Part shown: positions 53,360 through 63,074 of the stretch, piece after piece | How the letters are laid out: every line of letters starts with the position of its first letter | How positions within the stretch are numbered: the first letter of the stretch is position 1 | Assembly: GCA_944383015.1 (NCBI GenBank) | Contig: CALWOC010000001.1 | Coordinates: forward strand, 1-64,000 | Direction: 5' to 3' | Source: an uncultured Clostridia bacterium | GTDB lineage: Bacteria > Bacillota > Clostridia > TANB77 > CAG-465 | DNA: 64,000 nucleotides | The notes under the pieces: model-generated | Database searches by the model: none | The model's input: the letters and a program-made list of their open reading frames with translations, nothing else | What the model was told of the DNA's origin: nothing | Translations under genes and position numbers: made by a program

Positions 53360-53833
53360 TTAGTCACTTACAATCTTACATACATCTATCCATTCTTTAT
53401 AATTAGAAGCTTTCTCTAACTCTTCTATAGATAGTTTAATTGCACTATTAGAACTTCCACAAGCAGGATAAACTGTATCAAAACGTTTTAAAGACTCGTC
53501 TAAAAAAACATCAACATCTTCATTTACTCCAAAAGGACAAACTCCTCCTACTGCATATCCTACTAGTCTCTCAACATCATCAAAAGGTATCATTTTAGCT
53601 TTTACATTAAATTTTGTTTTAAATTTACTATTATCCACTTTTGAATCTCCAGCGGTAACTATTAGTACTGGTCTATCATTTACAATAAAAGACAAAGTTT
53701 TTGCTATCTCTTGCTCTTTGCAGTTTAAAGCAATTGCAGCCTCTTTTACAGTTGCTGAAGATACATCAAATTCCATTATTTTATTATCTAATCCAAATTT
53801 TTTTAAATATTCTCTTACTTTTTCTATTGACAT
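53360..53833 (-). CDS. YbaK/EbsC-family aminoacyl-tRNA deacylase
   Basis: A 157-residue protein of the YbaK/ProX fold. It hydrolyses mischarged tRNAs such as Cys-tRNAPro or Ala-tRNAPro. Features are Lys-Thr-Leu-Ser-Phe-Ile-Val (the catalytic Lys region), Gly-Asp-Ser-Lys-Val-Asp, and Gly-Gly-Val-Cys-Pro-Phe-Gly. It lies between the XRE regulator and the Bce permease as its own short unit. Confidence 0.88.
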   Translation of the reverse strand: MSIEKVREYLKKFGLDNKIMEFDVSSATVKEAAIALNCKEQEIAKTLSFIVNDRPVLIVTAGDSKVDNSKFKTKFNVKAKMIPFDDVERLVGYAVGGVCPFGVNEDVDVFLDESLKRFDTVYPACGSSNSAIKLSIEELEKASNYKEWIDVCKIVSD

Positions 53834-53890
53834 AATTTTATCTCCTTTTTTCTTTTGTGATTATATCATTAAATGTTGCTCTTAGCAACT

Positions 53891-53921
53891 AAAAAGTAAG
53901 AAGCTATCCTTCTTACTTTTT
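53891..53921 (-). terminator. Terminator of the Bce-type transporter operon
   Basis: A 13-bp perfect stem AAAAAGTAAGAAG with its complement and a 5-nt loop, 17 bp after the permease stop. Confidence 0.8.
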
Positions 53922-53937
53922 ATACATTTAATTATTT

Positions 53938-56028
53938 CTATTCCTCTTTTATAATATTCTTGCTTCCAAAATACGTTGAAAGGAAATATATTCCATATAT
54001 TACACCAATTATTATAACTGTAGCAATTATTGATGGAATCAATTCTTCTGAACTTGCAAGTCCTGAAAGTAATGATAATGCAAATTGTATTCCAAATATA
54101 GAATGAATAATTGCAAGTAGTAATGGTAACATAAAGAATATAGCAATTTGAGCAAATAAAGCTTTATTTATCATCTTCTCATCACAGCCTATTTTCCTTA
54201 AAACGGTATATCTTTGCTTATTATCTGCACTTTCTGTTAACTGTTTTAAAGCAAGAATTGCTGCACTAGCAATTAAAAATACTAACCCTAAATATATTGC
54301 TATAAATACAACCATAGTTGCCAGACCCACACTTGATTCAACTATTGCATTTTTAGTCATTCCGTCAAGTTCTATACTATCATTTTTTAACTCTTTAATT
54401 ATCTGACTTGTATTATTTGTAAAATCTTCTTCTATTTTTAAATATTCATCTTCACTATCTGTATTATAATTTGCAGCAAGAAAATACTGTTCTTTCCACT
54501 CTTCTTTTAAATTACAATTATCTGGTACAAGTATTATACCAGTATTTACATGACTTGTATACATACGAATATATCCACTTTGACATTCATTATACTTTGA
54601 ATGATATATTTTTCCATCAAGTGTAATTGTTGCATTACTCTTTTTAAGCTCTCTATCTCTTAATTCTTTCATAGAATCAAAATCACAAAGCACTATAAAC
54701 TCATCATCTTCTAAAGAATATTCGCTAAGTCCATACACTCTTGCAATTTTATTATAATCTGAGACTTTAACAATTTCCTCTGGTGAATCATATAAGAGTC
54801 CTGGAAATTCTAGTTTTGCCTCTTCAAATGAACTACCCAAACTATCACGCCAAGTAAGCTCATCTGTAACATAAATTGGTATTTCTACTATATCTTTTAG
54901 TTTGTTTAAGTCATAATTATAATTTTCTAAAGTATACGTTATTGGATATTTTGAATCTTCAATCTGTTTTTCAGTACATGTAATTACATTTCCATATGCA
55001 TTTACATAAGATTTGGGTAAATTTGCAGTTTTATATAAATTTAAATCTACTGGTGTCATCTCTACTAAATCTTTTTCCATTGTATTTCTTAAAGATAAAC
55101 TTGCAGATAAAATACTTATTGTCATAAACAACATGATGCAAATCACACTCATACTTACAACTGTCGTATTTATCTTATTATTAAGTTGCCTTAACACAAA
55201 CATATTTGTGCCTTTTAAATATATGCTTTTTCGTGATTGTATAACTTTTATAATAAATCCAGAAAGTGACCAAAAAAATAGTAATGTTCCAACTATTCCT
55301 ACAATAATTGGTTCAAAAGCTTTTTCAGCAGTATTTAATGTATTTGCTTTTACTGTTACAGTCCAATATGCCCATCCAAGAAGTGCAATTGAAACAAAAA
55401 AAACTATAACAGATAATACAGGATTTTTTAATTTTAATTTTTCATTTTTCTTTATTGCTGTTAGCAAATTTATTAGTTTATATCTTGATATAGTTATGGT
55501 ATTAAAAATCATAACTGCAAAATACATTAGAGCAAAATATATACAAGTCTTTATGCATGCTGCCTTTGAAAATACAAACTGAAACTCAGATAAGTCTGCT
55601 TGAAAAAGTTTAGCAACAAGTATTGACATAAACTGAGAAGCAAATACCCCAATCACAATTCCAGCCACAAGAGATAATATACCAACTAATATTGTCTCAA
55701 ATAATATTATTCTAGAAATTTGTCCTTTACTCATTCCAAGAGTCATATATATTCCGAACTCTTTTTTTCGTCGATTTATTAAAAAATTATTTGCATAGAC
55801 TATTAAAAGTCCTAAAACTACAGCGACAAAAACAGATACAAGTTCAAGCATCCTAACCATAATTTTAATAAACTCTCTAGTACTACTTGTAACGTCAAGC
55901 ATTGCCTGTTGACTATCAAGAGAGTTAAACATATAAAATATAGCAACACCTAAAACAAGAGTTAAAAAATAAATTGCATAATCTTTAAAACTCTTTTTCA
56001 TATTTTTAAATGAAATTTTAAATAACAT
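53938..56028 (-). CDS. Bce-type ABC transporter permease
   Basis: A 696-residue permease with ten predicted helices: an FtsX group near the N-terminus, a large external domain (about residues 315-585) between helices, and a final group of three helices. This size and single large loop are the mark of BceB-type proteins, which remove peptide antibiotics such as bacitracin from their lipid targets and activate the partner kinase. The frame could begin at a GTG at 56031; GGAGGTG suits the ATG at 56028. It overlaps the ATPase gene by 11 bp. Confidence 0.88.
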   Translation of the reverse strand: MLFKISFKNMKKSFKDYAIYFLTLVLGVAIFYMFNSLDSQQAMLDVTSSTREFIKIMVRMLELVSVFVAVVLGLLIVYANNFLINRRKKEFGIYMTLGMSKGQISRIILFETILVGILSLVAGIVIGVFASQFMSILVAKLFQADLSEFQFVFSKAACIKTCIYFALMYFAVMIFNTITISRYKLINLLTAIKKNEKLKLKNPVLSVIVFFVSIALLGWAYWTVTVKANTLNTAEKAFEPIIVGIVGTLLFFWSLSGFIIKVIQSRKSIYLKGTNMFVLRQLNNKINTTVVSMSVICIMLFMTISILSASLSLRNTMEKDLVEMTPVDLNLYKTANLPKSYVNAYGNVITCTEKQIEDSKYPITYTLENYNYDLNKLKDIVEIPIYVTDELTWRDSLGSSFEEAKLEFPGLLYDSPEEIVKVSDYNKIARVYGLSEYSLEDDEFIVLCDFDSMKELRDRELKKSNATITLDGKIYHSKYNECQSGYIRMYTSHVNTGIILVPDNCNLKEEWKEQYFLAANYNTDSEDEYLKIEEDFTNNTSQIIKELKNDSIELDGMTKNAIVESSVGLATMVVFIAIYLGLVFLIASAAILALKQLTESADNKQRYTVLRKIGCDEKMINKALFAQIAIFFMLPLLLAIIHSIFGIQFALSLLSGLASSEELIPSIIATVIIIGVIYGIYFLSTYFGSKNIIKEE

Positions 56029-56785
56029 CACTCAAATCACCTCCAAGAAGTGTTTGTACCTCAATTATTTTTTCAAAAAACTCTTTTCTTGAAGCTTCTC
56101 CTTTTACTATTTCATTAAAAATTTTTCCGTCTCTAATAAATAAAATCCTGTCAGTATAGCTAGCAGAAAAAGCATCATGAGTAACAACTAAAATTGTTGC
56201 TTTTAACTCTTTATTCATATATTCAAACGTCTCTAGTAATTGTCTTGCAGATTTACTGTCAAGGGCACCTGTTGGCTCATCAGCAAGAAGTAATTTTGGA
56301 TTTGTTATAATTGCCCTTGCAGATGCCACTCTTTGTTTTTGTCCTCCAGATATTTGATAAGGATATTTCTTTAAAATATCTGTTATTTCTAATTTTCTAG
56401 CAATATCTTCTACTCTTTTTTCTATTTCTTTAGGATTTACTTTTTGAATAGTAAGTGCTAAAGCTATATTTTCATAACAATTTAGTGTATCAAGTAAATT
56501 AAAATCTTGAAAAATAAATCCCAGTTCTTCTCTTCTAAATTTATTTAGTCTATTACCTTTAAGCTTTGTAATGTCTTTATCATTAATTATAATATGACCA
56601 GCTGTAACTCTATCTATAGTAGAAATACAATTTAGAAGTGTTGTTTTTCCACTACCGCTTGCCCCCATTATTCCAACAAATTCACCATCATTAACCTTAA
56701 AACTAATATTATCTATTGCTTTAGTTAAATTTGATTTATTTCCATAGTATTTTTCTACATTTTTAACTTCTAAAACTTTACTCAT
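56018..56785 (-). CDS. Bce-type ABC transporter ATP-binding protein
   Basis: A 255-residue ATPase with Walker A Gly-Ala-Ser-Gly-Ser-Gly-Lys-Thr-Thr, Q-loop Ile-Phe-Gln-Asp-Phe-Asn-Leu-Leu, signature Ile-Ser-Gly-Gly-Gln-Lys-Gln, Walker B Leu-Leu-Leu-Ala-Asp-Glu and switch His in Thr-His-Asp. A tail after the core (Lys-Gly-Glu-Ala-Ser-Arg-Lys-Glu-Phe-Phe) is common in BceA. It pairs with the permease downstream and lies behind a BceR-type box. Confidence 0.92.
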   Translation of the reverse strand: MSKVLEVKNVEKYYGNKSNLTKAIDNISFKVNDGEFVGIMGASGSGKTTLLNCISTIDRVTAGHIIINDKDITKLKGNRLNKFRREELGFIFQDFNLLDTLNCYENIALALTIQKVNPKEIEKRVEDIARKLEITDILKKYPYQISGGQKQRVASARAIITNPKLLLADEPTGALDSKSARQLLETFEYMNKELKATILVVTHDAFSASYTDRILFIRDGKIFNEIVKGEASRKEFFEKIIEVQTLLGGDLSDVI

Positions 56786-56862
56786 ATTTCTATTCTCCTT
56801 TCGTATATTTTAATTATACGATTTTAAATCTTAGAGTACCATCGATTTTAATTACATTAAAC

Positions 56863-56876
56863 TTACATTTTTGTCA
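56863..56876 (-). promoter_or_regulatory. BceR-type box before the transporter genes
   Basis: TTACA-N4-TGTCA on the plus strand (TGACA-N4-TGTAA on the minus), the shape known for BceR-family regulators, lying about 80 bp before the ATPase start. It is nearly identical to the box before the regulator gene, differing in one base. Confidence 0.6.
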
Positions 56877-56880
56877 TAGA

Positions 56881-56903
56881 AAAAGACCTAATATAGGTCT
56901 TTT
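56881..56903 (-). terminator. Terminator of the Bce-type two-component operon
   Basis: A 10-bp stem AAAAGACCTA/TAGGTCTTTT with a 3-nt loop, overlapping the kinase stop and followed by TTCTATG on the minus strand. Confidence 0.75.
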
Positions 56904-57912
56904 ATTTACTAAAACTTGTATAACTTCCTTTAGGAAAAATTATTCTAACTTCCGTTCCTTCACCTTTTTTAGAACTTATTTGTAATCCGATTCTTAACTT
57001 ATCACAGAGTTTTTTACAAAGATAAAGTCCTATACCTGTTGATTTTTTTCCAATTATTCTTCCATTTTCACCTGTAAATCCTTTTTCAAATACTCTATCT
57101 AAATCACCCTTACTAATTCCAAGTCCATCATCTTTTATATATAGTACAACATTTTCTTTTAGTTCTTTTTTAAAAATTGTTATTTTTCTAGAAGAGTATT
57201 TTATTGAATTTTGAATAATCTGATTTACTATAAATACTGACCATTTACTATCTGTATATACCTCTATATCTAAATCATTCATTTCCAAACTAATTTTTGA
57301 ATTTACAAAACTATTAGTATTTTTTAAAATTGCTTGATTAATAATTTCTTTTAAATTATATTTTTTTATTAAATAATCTTTTTCAGCTGTATTACTTCTT
57401 GCGTAGTAAAGTGCTTGCTCTGTATAATTTTCAATCTTATCTAATTCTTCATCTATACTTTTAGTTACACTTGTTTTATTATTTTCTATTATCATTTTAC
57501 TTGCAGAAATTGGTATTTTTATCTCATGTATCCAAAGCTCTATATATTCTTTGTAATCATCTTGCAAGTGCTTGTACACATTAACATTTTCAAGCATTGA
57601 TTTACCAGCTTCCTCTACTACCCCTTTTAATATTTTTCCCTCACAAAAATCAGGTATATCTATTAACTCTGAAATCAAATACTTGTCTTTAAGTTCATTA
57701 AGTTTTATATTAAGATCATTATAATAATTTCTTTTTATAAAATACTCTACTAAAATTCCCACAATAAACGCAAAAAAAATAGAAAAAAGTATATATAATC
57801 TAACTATAATATTTATATCATATGGTATTAAAAGTATTTCAATAGATATAGCTGAAAACATACTTAATACAATAAGCAATAGTTTATCTTTTAAATAACT
57901 AAAAAAATTCAT
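56902..57912 (-). CDS. Bce-type intramembrane-sensing histidine kinase
   Basis: A 336-residue kinase with two N-terminal helices (about 11-30 and 35-60) joined by only a few residues. It therefore has no extracellular sensor domain and must sense through its transporter. The phosphoacceptor is in Trp-Ile-His-Glu-Ile-Lys-Ile-Pro; the HATPase domain has Ile-Gln-Asn-Ser-Ile-Lys-Tyr, Asp-Asp-Gly-Leu-Gly-Ile and Gly-Ile-Gly-Leu-Tyr-Leu. It overlaps the regulator by 4 bp (ATGA). Confidence 0.92.
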   Translation of the reverse strand: MNFFSYLKDKLLLIVLSMFSAISIEILLIPYDINIIVRLYILFSIFFAFIVGILVEYFIKRNYYNDLNIKLNELKDKYLISELIDIPDFCEGKILKGVVEEAGKSMLENVNVYKHLQDDYKEYIELWIHEIKIPISASKMIIENNKTSVTKSIDEELDKIENYTEQALYYARSNTAEKDYLIKKYNLKEIINQAILKNTNSFVNSKISLEMNDLDIEVYTDSKWSVFIVNQIIQNSIKYSSRKITIFKKELKENVVLYIKDDGLGISKGDLDRVFEKGFTGENGRIIGKKSTGIGLYLCKKLCDKLRIGLQISSKKGEGTEVRIIFPKGSYTSFSK

Positions 57913-58580
57913 TTTAACATATACCCCTGTCCTCGCTTTGTCTCTATGATATCATTTAATCCTATCTCTTCTAATTTTCCTCTAAGTCTTTTCATATTTA
58001 CTGTAAGTGTATTATCATCAATAAAATACTCACTATCCCATAAGTATTTTATTATATCCTCTCTTGGAACAATTGTTGCTCTATGTAGTATTAAAAAATA
58101 TAATATACTTATCTCATTTTTTGTGAGTTCAACTTTTAAATCATCTTTTTCTATAATACTCTTTGACCTATTTAATATAAAATCTTTACAGTCAATTTTA
58201 TCTTGATTTATACCAGCACTTTGGTTTCTTTTAAGTAATACAGATATTTTTGCAAGTAAAATCTGAATATTATATGGTTTAGTTACGTATTGATCTGCTC
58301 CATAATTTAAGCTAATAAGCTCATCCATTTCATTATCTCTACTTGTTACCATTATAATTGGAACATTAGATATTTTTCGAATTTCTTTTAATACAAACTC
58401 GCCATCAACATATGGAAGATTTATATCTAGGAGAACTAAATCAGCTTTTTCATTTATTATATCTTCTACTAAATTGTTAAATCTATTCAAAGCTTTTGCA
58501 TTATAACCATTTCTATTTAAAAAGTTCTCTAACTCTTTTCTTATCTTTTCGTCATCTTCAATAATTAAAATTTTATTCAT
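57909..58580 (-). CDS. Bce-type response regulator (OmpR family)
   Basis: A 223-residue regulator from the ATG at 58580 (AGGTGA five bases upstream; a GTG at 58589 is less likely). The receiver has Glu-Asp-Asp near residue 8, phosphoacceptor Asp52 in Leu-Asp-Ile-Asn-Leu-Pro and Thr-Lys-Pro-Tyr. A winged-helix domain with Leu-Thr-Val-Asn-Met-Lys-Arg-Leu-Arg follows. It should bind the two TnACA-N4-TGTnA boxes in this region and so control both itself and the transporter. Confidence 0.92.
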   Translation of the reverse strand: MNKILIIEDDEKIRKELENFLNRNGYNAKALNRFNNLVEDIINEKADLVLLDINLPYVDGEFVLKEIRKISNVPIIMVTSRDNEMDELISLNYGADQYVTKPYNIQILLAKISVLLKRNQSAGINQDKIDCKDFILNRSKSIIEKDDLKVELTKNEISILYFLILHRATIVPREDIIKYLWDSEYFIDDNTLTVNMKRLRGKLEEIGLNDIIETKRGQGYMLK

Positions 58581-58626
58581 AAAGCTCACCTAGAGTAATT
58601 ATACCACAAAAGATATAGAATAAAAC

Positions 58627-58640
58627 TTACATTTTTGTAA
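58627..58640 (-). promoter_or_regulatory. BceR-type box before the regulator gene
   Basis: A perfect TTACA-N4-TGTAA palindrome. On the minus strand it lies directly upstream of a weak -35 region, with TATAAT 22 bp after it, the geometry expected of an activated promoter. Confidence 0.65.
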
Positions 58641-58642
58641 TT

Positions 58643-58837
58643 TTAATCCTCTTCTAAAACTAAAGCCTTTTTAGGACAAAAATTTGCACATTTGCCACAC
58701 TTAATACATTTATCATGATCTACAGTAGGAGCATTAAATCCCTCTTGTCTTAGTGCATTTACTGGACATATTTTAACTGATGGACATTTATGATTTTGTG
58801 GACATTTCTCTTTTATTACATTTAATTTTTTAGACAT
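58643..58837 (-). CDS. Small 4Fe-4S ferredoxin
   Basis: A 64-residue protein. One cluster motif is clear: Cys-Ile-Lys-Cys-Gly-Lys-Cys-Ala-Asn-Phe-Cys-Pro. The other half has Cys-Pro-Gln-Asn-His-Lys-Cys-Pro-Ser-Val-Lys-Ile-Cys-Pro, which departs from the classic spacing but could hold a second cluster. It is an electron carrier for anaerobic metabolism; nothing ties it to the Bce genes except position. Confidence 0.85.
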   Translation of the reverse strand: MSKKLNVIKEKCPQNHKCPSVKICPVNALRQEGFNAPTVDHDKCIKCGKCANFCPKKALVLEED

Positions 58838-58920
58838 AAAGCATTTCTCCTTTTTTTTAATAATATGATAATAGCCTTATCTGATATTACCATTTTTGCT
58901 AATATATCATATAAAAGTCT

Positions 58921-58955
58921 AAAAATCAACAAGAAAAATTTTCCTGTTGATTTTT
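58921..58955 (-). terminator. Terminator of the ABC exporter operon
   Basis: A stem of about 16 bp with one G-U pair, centred on AAAAATCAACA/TGTTGATTTTT, 5 bp past the stop codon, followed by a short T/A run. Confidence 0.8.
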
Positions 58956-58959
58956 AATA

Positions 58960-60816
58960 TTAATCCATTTCAATTGCACCAGTATAAAGTCCATAATATG
59001 TTTTATGTTCTTTAATTAATTCATCATGATTTCCTCTTTCAATAATTCTACCATGATCAAGCACCATAATTAAATCAGAATTTCTTATTGTAGATAAACG
59101 ATGAGCTATTACAAATACAGTTCTGCCTTTCATAAGTTTATCCATACCTTCTTGAACTATTTTTTCTGTTCTTGTATCAATACTTGAAGTGGCCTCATCA
59201 AGTATTAAAACTGGTGGATTATTAAGTGCTGCTCTTGCAATAGATAAAAGTTGTCTTTGTCCTTGACTCAAACCTTCTCCTCCACCTTTAATTACTGTAT
59301 CATATCCTTGTGGTAAATCTTCAATAAAATAGTTAGCATTTGCAAGCTTAGCAGCTTCTACTACTTCTTCATCTGTTGCATCTAATTTTCCATATCGAAT
59401 ATTATCTTTAATTGTACCTGTAAACAAGCTTGTATCTTGTAATACCATTCCAAGAGATCTCCTTAAATCATCTTTTTTTATCTTTTCTACATTAATACCA
59501 TCATAACGTATCTTTCCTTCATTTATATCATAGAAACGATTAATTAAATTTGTAATTGTAGTCTTACCTGCACCAGTTGCACCAACAAAAGATACCTTTT
59601 CTCCCTCTTTGGCATTTAAAGATATATCATGTAATACCATTTTATTTGGTTTATACCCAAATGTAACGTTTTCAAACTCTACATTACCTCTAAGTTTTAC
59701 ATAACTAAGTGTTCCATTACGATGTGCATGCTTCCATGCCCACATACCAGTTCTTTCTTTTACCTCAACAATTTTACCATTTTCTTCTTTAGCATTTACT
59801 AAAGTTACATATCCATCATCTTTTTCAACAGGCTCATCGATAAGCTCAAAAATTCTTTGTGCACCAGCTAAAGCCATTACAATCGAATTCATTTGTTGTG
59901 ATACTTGACCTAGTGGATTTGTAAATGCTTTTACATACTGTAAAAATGCAGCAATTGCACCAATTGTAAGTATTCCATTTACAGATAAAATACCACCAAT
60001 TACTGCAACAAGTACATATCCTACATTACCAATATTCATTATACATGGCATTAACACATTTGCATAAGTATTAGCATTCGTTACACTATCACATAATTCT
60101 TCATTTAATTTATCAAAAGAGTTTTTATTTTCTTCTTCATGATTAAATACTTTAACCACTCTTTGACCTTCCATCATTTCTTCTATATAGCCGTTAAGTT
60201 CACCTATGTCTTCTTGTTGTTTAACAAAAAATTTAGAACTATTTGTTCCTAGATACTTTGATACAAAAATCATTAAAATAACCATTGCAGCCACCACTAA
60301 AGTTAAATATACATTAGTTGAAAGCATTGCAATAGCAACTGCAACCATAGAAACAACACAAGAAAATACTTGTGGAATGCTTTGGCTTAGCATTTGTCTT
60401 AAAGTATCTACATCATTAGTATAAGTACTCATTATTTCACCATGACCTTTTGAATCAAAATATGAAATTGGTAACTCTTCCATATGTTCAAACATTTCTT
60501 TTCTTATTTTATTTAAAACACCTTGTGAAATATTTATCATTAAACGATTATATAAGTAAGTACATACTACACCTACTAAATATACAAGAGCCATTATCTT
60601 TAATGTATTAAGTAAAGGAGTAAAATCTTTTACTTGACTTGTAATAAGTGGAGTAATATATTCATCTATTAAAACTTTAATAAATTGAACGCCAACAACA
60701 CCAACAAGAGCACTAATAATAATACTAATAAAAACAATTATAAATTGAAATTTATATTCTTTTGCAACATAACTTAAAAGTCTTTTAATTGTTTTTGACT
60801 TATTCTTTTTATGCAT
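58960..60816 (-). CDS. Heterodimeric ABC exporter, subunit 2
   Basis: A 618-residue half-transporter with six membrane helices (residues about 18-310) and an ATPase domain with Walker A Gly-Ala-Thr-Gly-Ala-Gly-Lys-Thr-Thr, signature Leu-Ser-Gln-Gly-Gln, and Walker B ending in Asp-Glu. A loop of about 40 residues before the ATPase domain (Thr-Gly-Met-Trp-Ala-Trp-Lys-His) is typical of one half of this type of exporter. There is no C39 protease domain. It overlaps its partner by 8 bp. Confidence 0.92.
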   Translation of the reverse strand: MHKKNKSKTIKRLLSYVAKEYKFQFIIVFISIIISALVGVVGVQFIKVLIDEYITPLITSQVKDFTPLLNTLKIMALVYLVGVVCTYLYNRLMINISQGVLNKIRKEMFEHMEELPISYFDSKGHGEIMSTYTNDVDTLRQMLSQSIPQVFSCVVSMVAVAIAMLSTNVYLTLVVAAMVILMIFVSKYLGTNSSKFFVKQQEDIGELNGYIEEMMEGQRVVKVFNHEEENKNSFDKLNEELCDSVTNANTYANVLMPCIMNIGNVGYVLVAVIGGILSVNGILTIGAIAAFLQYVKAFTNPLGQVSQQMNSIVMALAGAQRIFELIDEPVEKDDGYVTLVNAKEENGKIVEVKERTGMWAWKHAHRNGTLSYVKLRGNVEFENVTFGYKPNKMVLHDISLNAKEGEKVSFVGATGAGKTTITNLINRFYDINEGKIRYDGINVEKIKKDDLRRSLGMVLQDTSLFTGTIKDNIRYGKLDATDEEVVEAAKLANANYFIEDLPQGYDTVIKGGGEGLSQGQRQLLSIARAALNNPPVLILDEATSSIDTRTEKIVQEGMDKLMKGRTVFVIAHRLSTIRNSDLIMVLDHGRIIERGNHDELIKEHKTYYGLYTGAIEMD

Positions 60817-62548
60817 TTTCTTCTACTCCTTTCATTTGAGATTCATATACTTCTTGATATATTTTATTTGTCTTTAATAATTCCTCATTTGTTCCTATTC
60901 CATCAATTTTACCATTATGTAAAACAATTATACGATCTGCATCAATTACTGATGAAATTCTTTGAGCAATAATAATTTTAGTAGTTTCTGGTAAGTCTTC
61001 TCTAAATGCTTTACGTATTAATGCATCTGTTTTTGTATCAACAGCACTTGTAGAATCATCTAGTATTAATATTTTAGGCTTTTTAAGAAGCGTTCTTGCA
61101 ATACAAATTCTTTGTTTTTGTCCACCTGATACATTTGTTCCACCTTGATCTAACATTGTATCATATTGTTCTGGAAATTCTTTTATAAATCCATCTGCTT
61201 GAGCAAGTTTGCAAGCATTTTCTAACTCTTCAAAACTTGCTTCTTTATTTCCCCATCTTAAGTTTTCCGCAATAGTTCCTTTGAACAATACATTTTTCTG
61301 TAAAACCATTGATACTGCATCACGTAAAGATTTAATATCGTAGTCTTTTACATTTTTTCCACCAACTAATACATCACCATGTGTTGTATCATATAGTCTT
61401 GGAATTAATTGAACAAAAGTAGACTTTGAACTACCAGTACTTCCTATTACTCCTATTGTTTCTCCAGATTTGATTTTTAAATTAATATCCTTTAAAGCAA
61501 ATTTATTTGGATCTTTTTCATCACTATATACAAAATCTACATGTCTAAATTCAATATCTCCATTTTTTACATTTTTTATGCAATTCTTTTTATTCTTAAT
61601 CTTTGGCTCTTCTTCTATAACTTCTAAAATTCTCTCTGCTGAAGATGATGCCATTATAACCATTACAAAAACCATTGAAAGCATCATTAAACTTGCAAGT
61701 ATTTGCCAAGCATAAGTAATCATACTAGAAAGTTGACCTGTTTGCATACTTCCACCAACAATTAAATTTGAACCAATCCAAGATATCAACACTATACATG
61801 TATATATTGTAATCTGCATTGCTGGACTATTAAAAGCAACTATTTTCTCAGCTTTTTTAAATAATGAATATACCTCATCATTTACTTTTTTAAACTTATT
61901 TTTTTCATAGTCTTCACGAACATATGCTTTTACCACACGAATTGCTTGAACATTCTCTTGAACAACCCTATTTAAATGGTCATATTTTTTAAATACTTTT
62001 TCAAAATTAGGATGAGCTTTTAATGCAATATATACAAGTACAATACCTAGTAAAATTATTGCAACAATATATACTAATGAAAGTTTTGGACTTATACTTA
62101 ATACCATAAGCAAAGCAAAAAGCATCATTACAGGTCCACGAACTAATATACGAATTATCATTTGAAAAGCCATTTGAACATTTGTAACATCAGTTGTCAT
62201 TCTAGTAACCAAACTTGATGTAGAAAATTTATTAATATTTTCAAAAGAATAGTCTTGAATTTTATGAAACATCTCTTTTCTTAAATTTTTAGAAAAACCA
62301 GCACTTGCTTTTGCAGCAAATTTTCCAGAAAGCATTCCAAAAGCAAGTGATAACATTGCACTTATAATTAAAAATGTACCAATTTTTACAATATAATGCA
62401 CATCTCCATTATTAATACCAACATCTATTATTTTTGCCATTAAAAATGGAATTAGCACTTCCATAATAACTTCAAGAACAACAAAAATTGGTGTTATTAA
62501 TGCAGATTTTTTATACTCTTTTAAGTAACTAGCTAATTTTTTTACCAT
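60809..62548 (-). CDS. Heterodimeric ABC exporter, subunit 1
   Basis: A 579-residue half-transporter with six helices and an ATPase domain. Walker A is Gly-Ser-Thr-Gly-Ser-Ser-Lys-Ser-Thr, with Ser in place of the usual Gly before Lys. The signature is Val-Ser-Gly-Gly-Gln, and after Walker B the residue is Asp where Glu normally acts (Ile-Leu-Asp-Asp-Ser-Thr). It therefore carries the degenerate site of an asymmetric pair, as in BmrCD/TM287-288 exporters. It follows the MarR gene with overlapping start and stop. Confidence 0.92.
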   Translation of the reverse strand: MVKKLASYLKEYKKSALITPIFVVLEVIMEVLIPFLMAKIIDVGINNGDVHYIVKIGTFLIISAMLSLAFGMLSGKFAAKASAGFSKNLRKEMFHKIQDYSFENINKFSTSSLVTRMTTDVTNVQMAFQMIIRILVRGPVMMLFALLMVLSISPKLSLVYIVAIILLGIVLVYIALKAHPNFEKVFKKYDHLNRVVQENVQAIRVVKAYVREDYEKNKFKKVNDEVYSLFKKAEKIVAFNSPAMQITIYTCIVLISWIGSNLIVGGSMQTGQLSSMITYAWQILASLMMLSMVFVMVIMASSSAERILEVIEEEPKIKNKKNCIKNVKNGDIEFRHVDFVYSDEKDPNKFALKDINLKIKSGETIGVIGSTGSSKSTFVQLIPRLYDTTHGDVLVGGKNVKDYDIKSLRDAVSMVLQKNVLFKGTIAENLRWGNKEASFEELENACKLAQADGFIKEFPEQYDTMLDQGGTNVSGGQKQRICIARTLLKKPKILILDDSTSAVDTKTDALIRKAFREDLPETTKIIIAQRISSVIDADRIIVLHNGKIDGIGTNEELLKTNKIYQEVYESQMKGVEENA

Positions 62549-62991
62549 TAATTTTTACTCCTTTCATTTATATTCTTTAAAATTTTATTAATAATTTCAA
62601 TAAACAATTTATATTCTTTTTCACTCACATCTTTTAATAAATTATAATCCATATTAAGTATTGTTTTATTTACTTGTACTAATAGTTTTTCTGCCTTTTT
62701 TGTTAGTACAAGTTCTTTATACCTATTATCATCACATAAAGACTCTCTTTTTATTAGTCCTTTTTGTTCTAAGAGCTGAATTATACCAGCTACAGTAGAC
62801 TTTCTTTTATCAAATTCATTTTCTAAATCTTTAGCATATACTTTACATTTTAAACTGTTATCTGCAATATATTTTAAAAATATAGTTTGCTCATAAGTAA
62901 TATCATACTTTGATACTTCTTCATTTAAAATCCTTTTTATATTTCTTGAAAGAATGCTCACATATTTTCCTAATTTTTCTTCATTTTCCAT
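62548..62991 (-). CDS. MarR-family regulator of the ABC exporter
   Basis: A 147-residue winged-helix protein with Lys-Asp-Leu-Glu-Asn-Glu-Phe-Asp-Lys-Arg-Lys-Ser-Thr-Val as recognition helix and Gly-Leu-Ile-Lys-Arg-Glu-Ser in the wing. Being first in the exporter operon, it probably represses it and itself and responds to an exported drug or lipid. It diverges from the next gene across about 180 bp. Confidence 0.9.
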   Translation of the reverse strand: MENEEKLGKYVSILSRNIKRILNEEVSKYDITYEQTIFLKYIADNSLKCKVYAKDLENEFDKRKSTVAGIIQLLEQKGLIKRESLCDDNRYKELVLTKKAEKLLVQVNKTILNMDYNLLKDVSEKEYKLFIEIINKILKNINERSKN

Positions 62992-63074
62992 ATGGTTCGT
63001 CTCCTAACTATCAGATTATAATACAATTTAAAATATAAGTCAAACATTTTTAATAAAAATACGTATATTTTTCG

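Noticed and set aside
58960-62548. ABC exporter as the missing transporter for the double-glycine protein
   Set aside because: Neither half has a C39 domain, the locus is over 40 kb away with its own MarR regulator, and the pair looks like a drug or lipid exporter.
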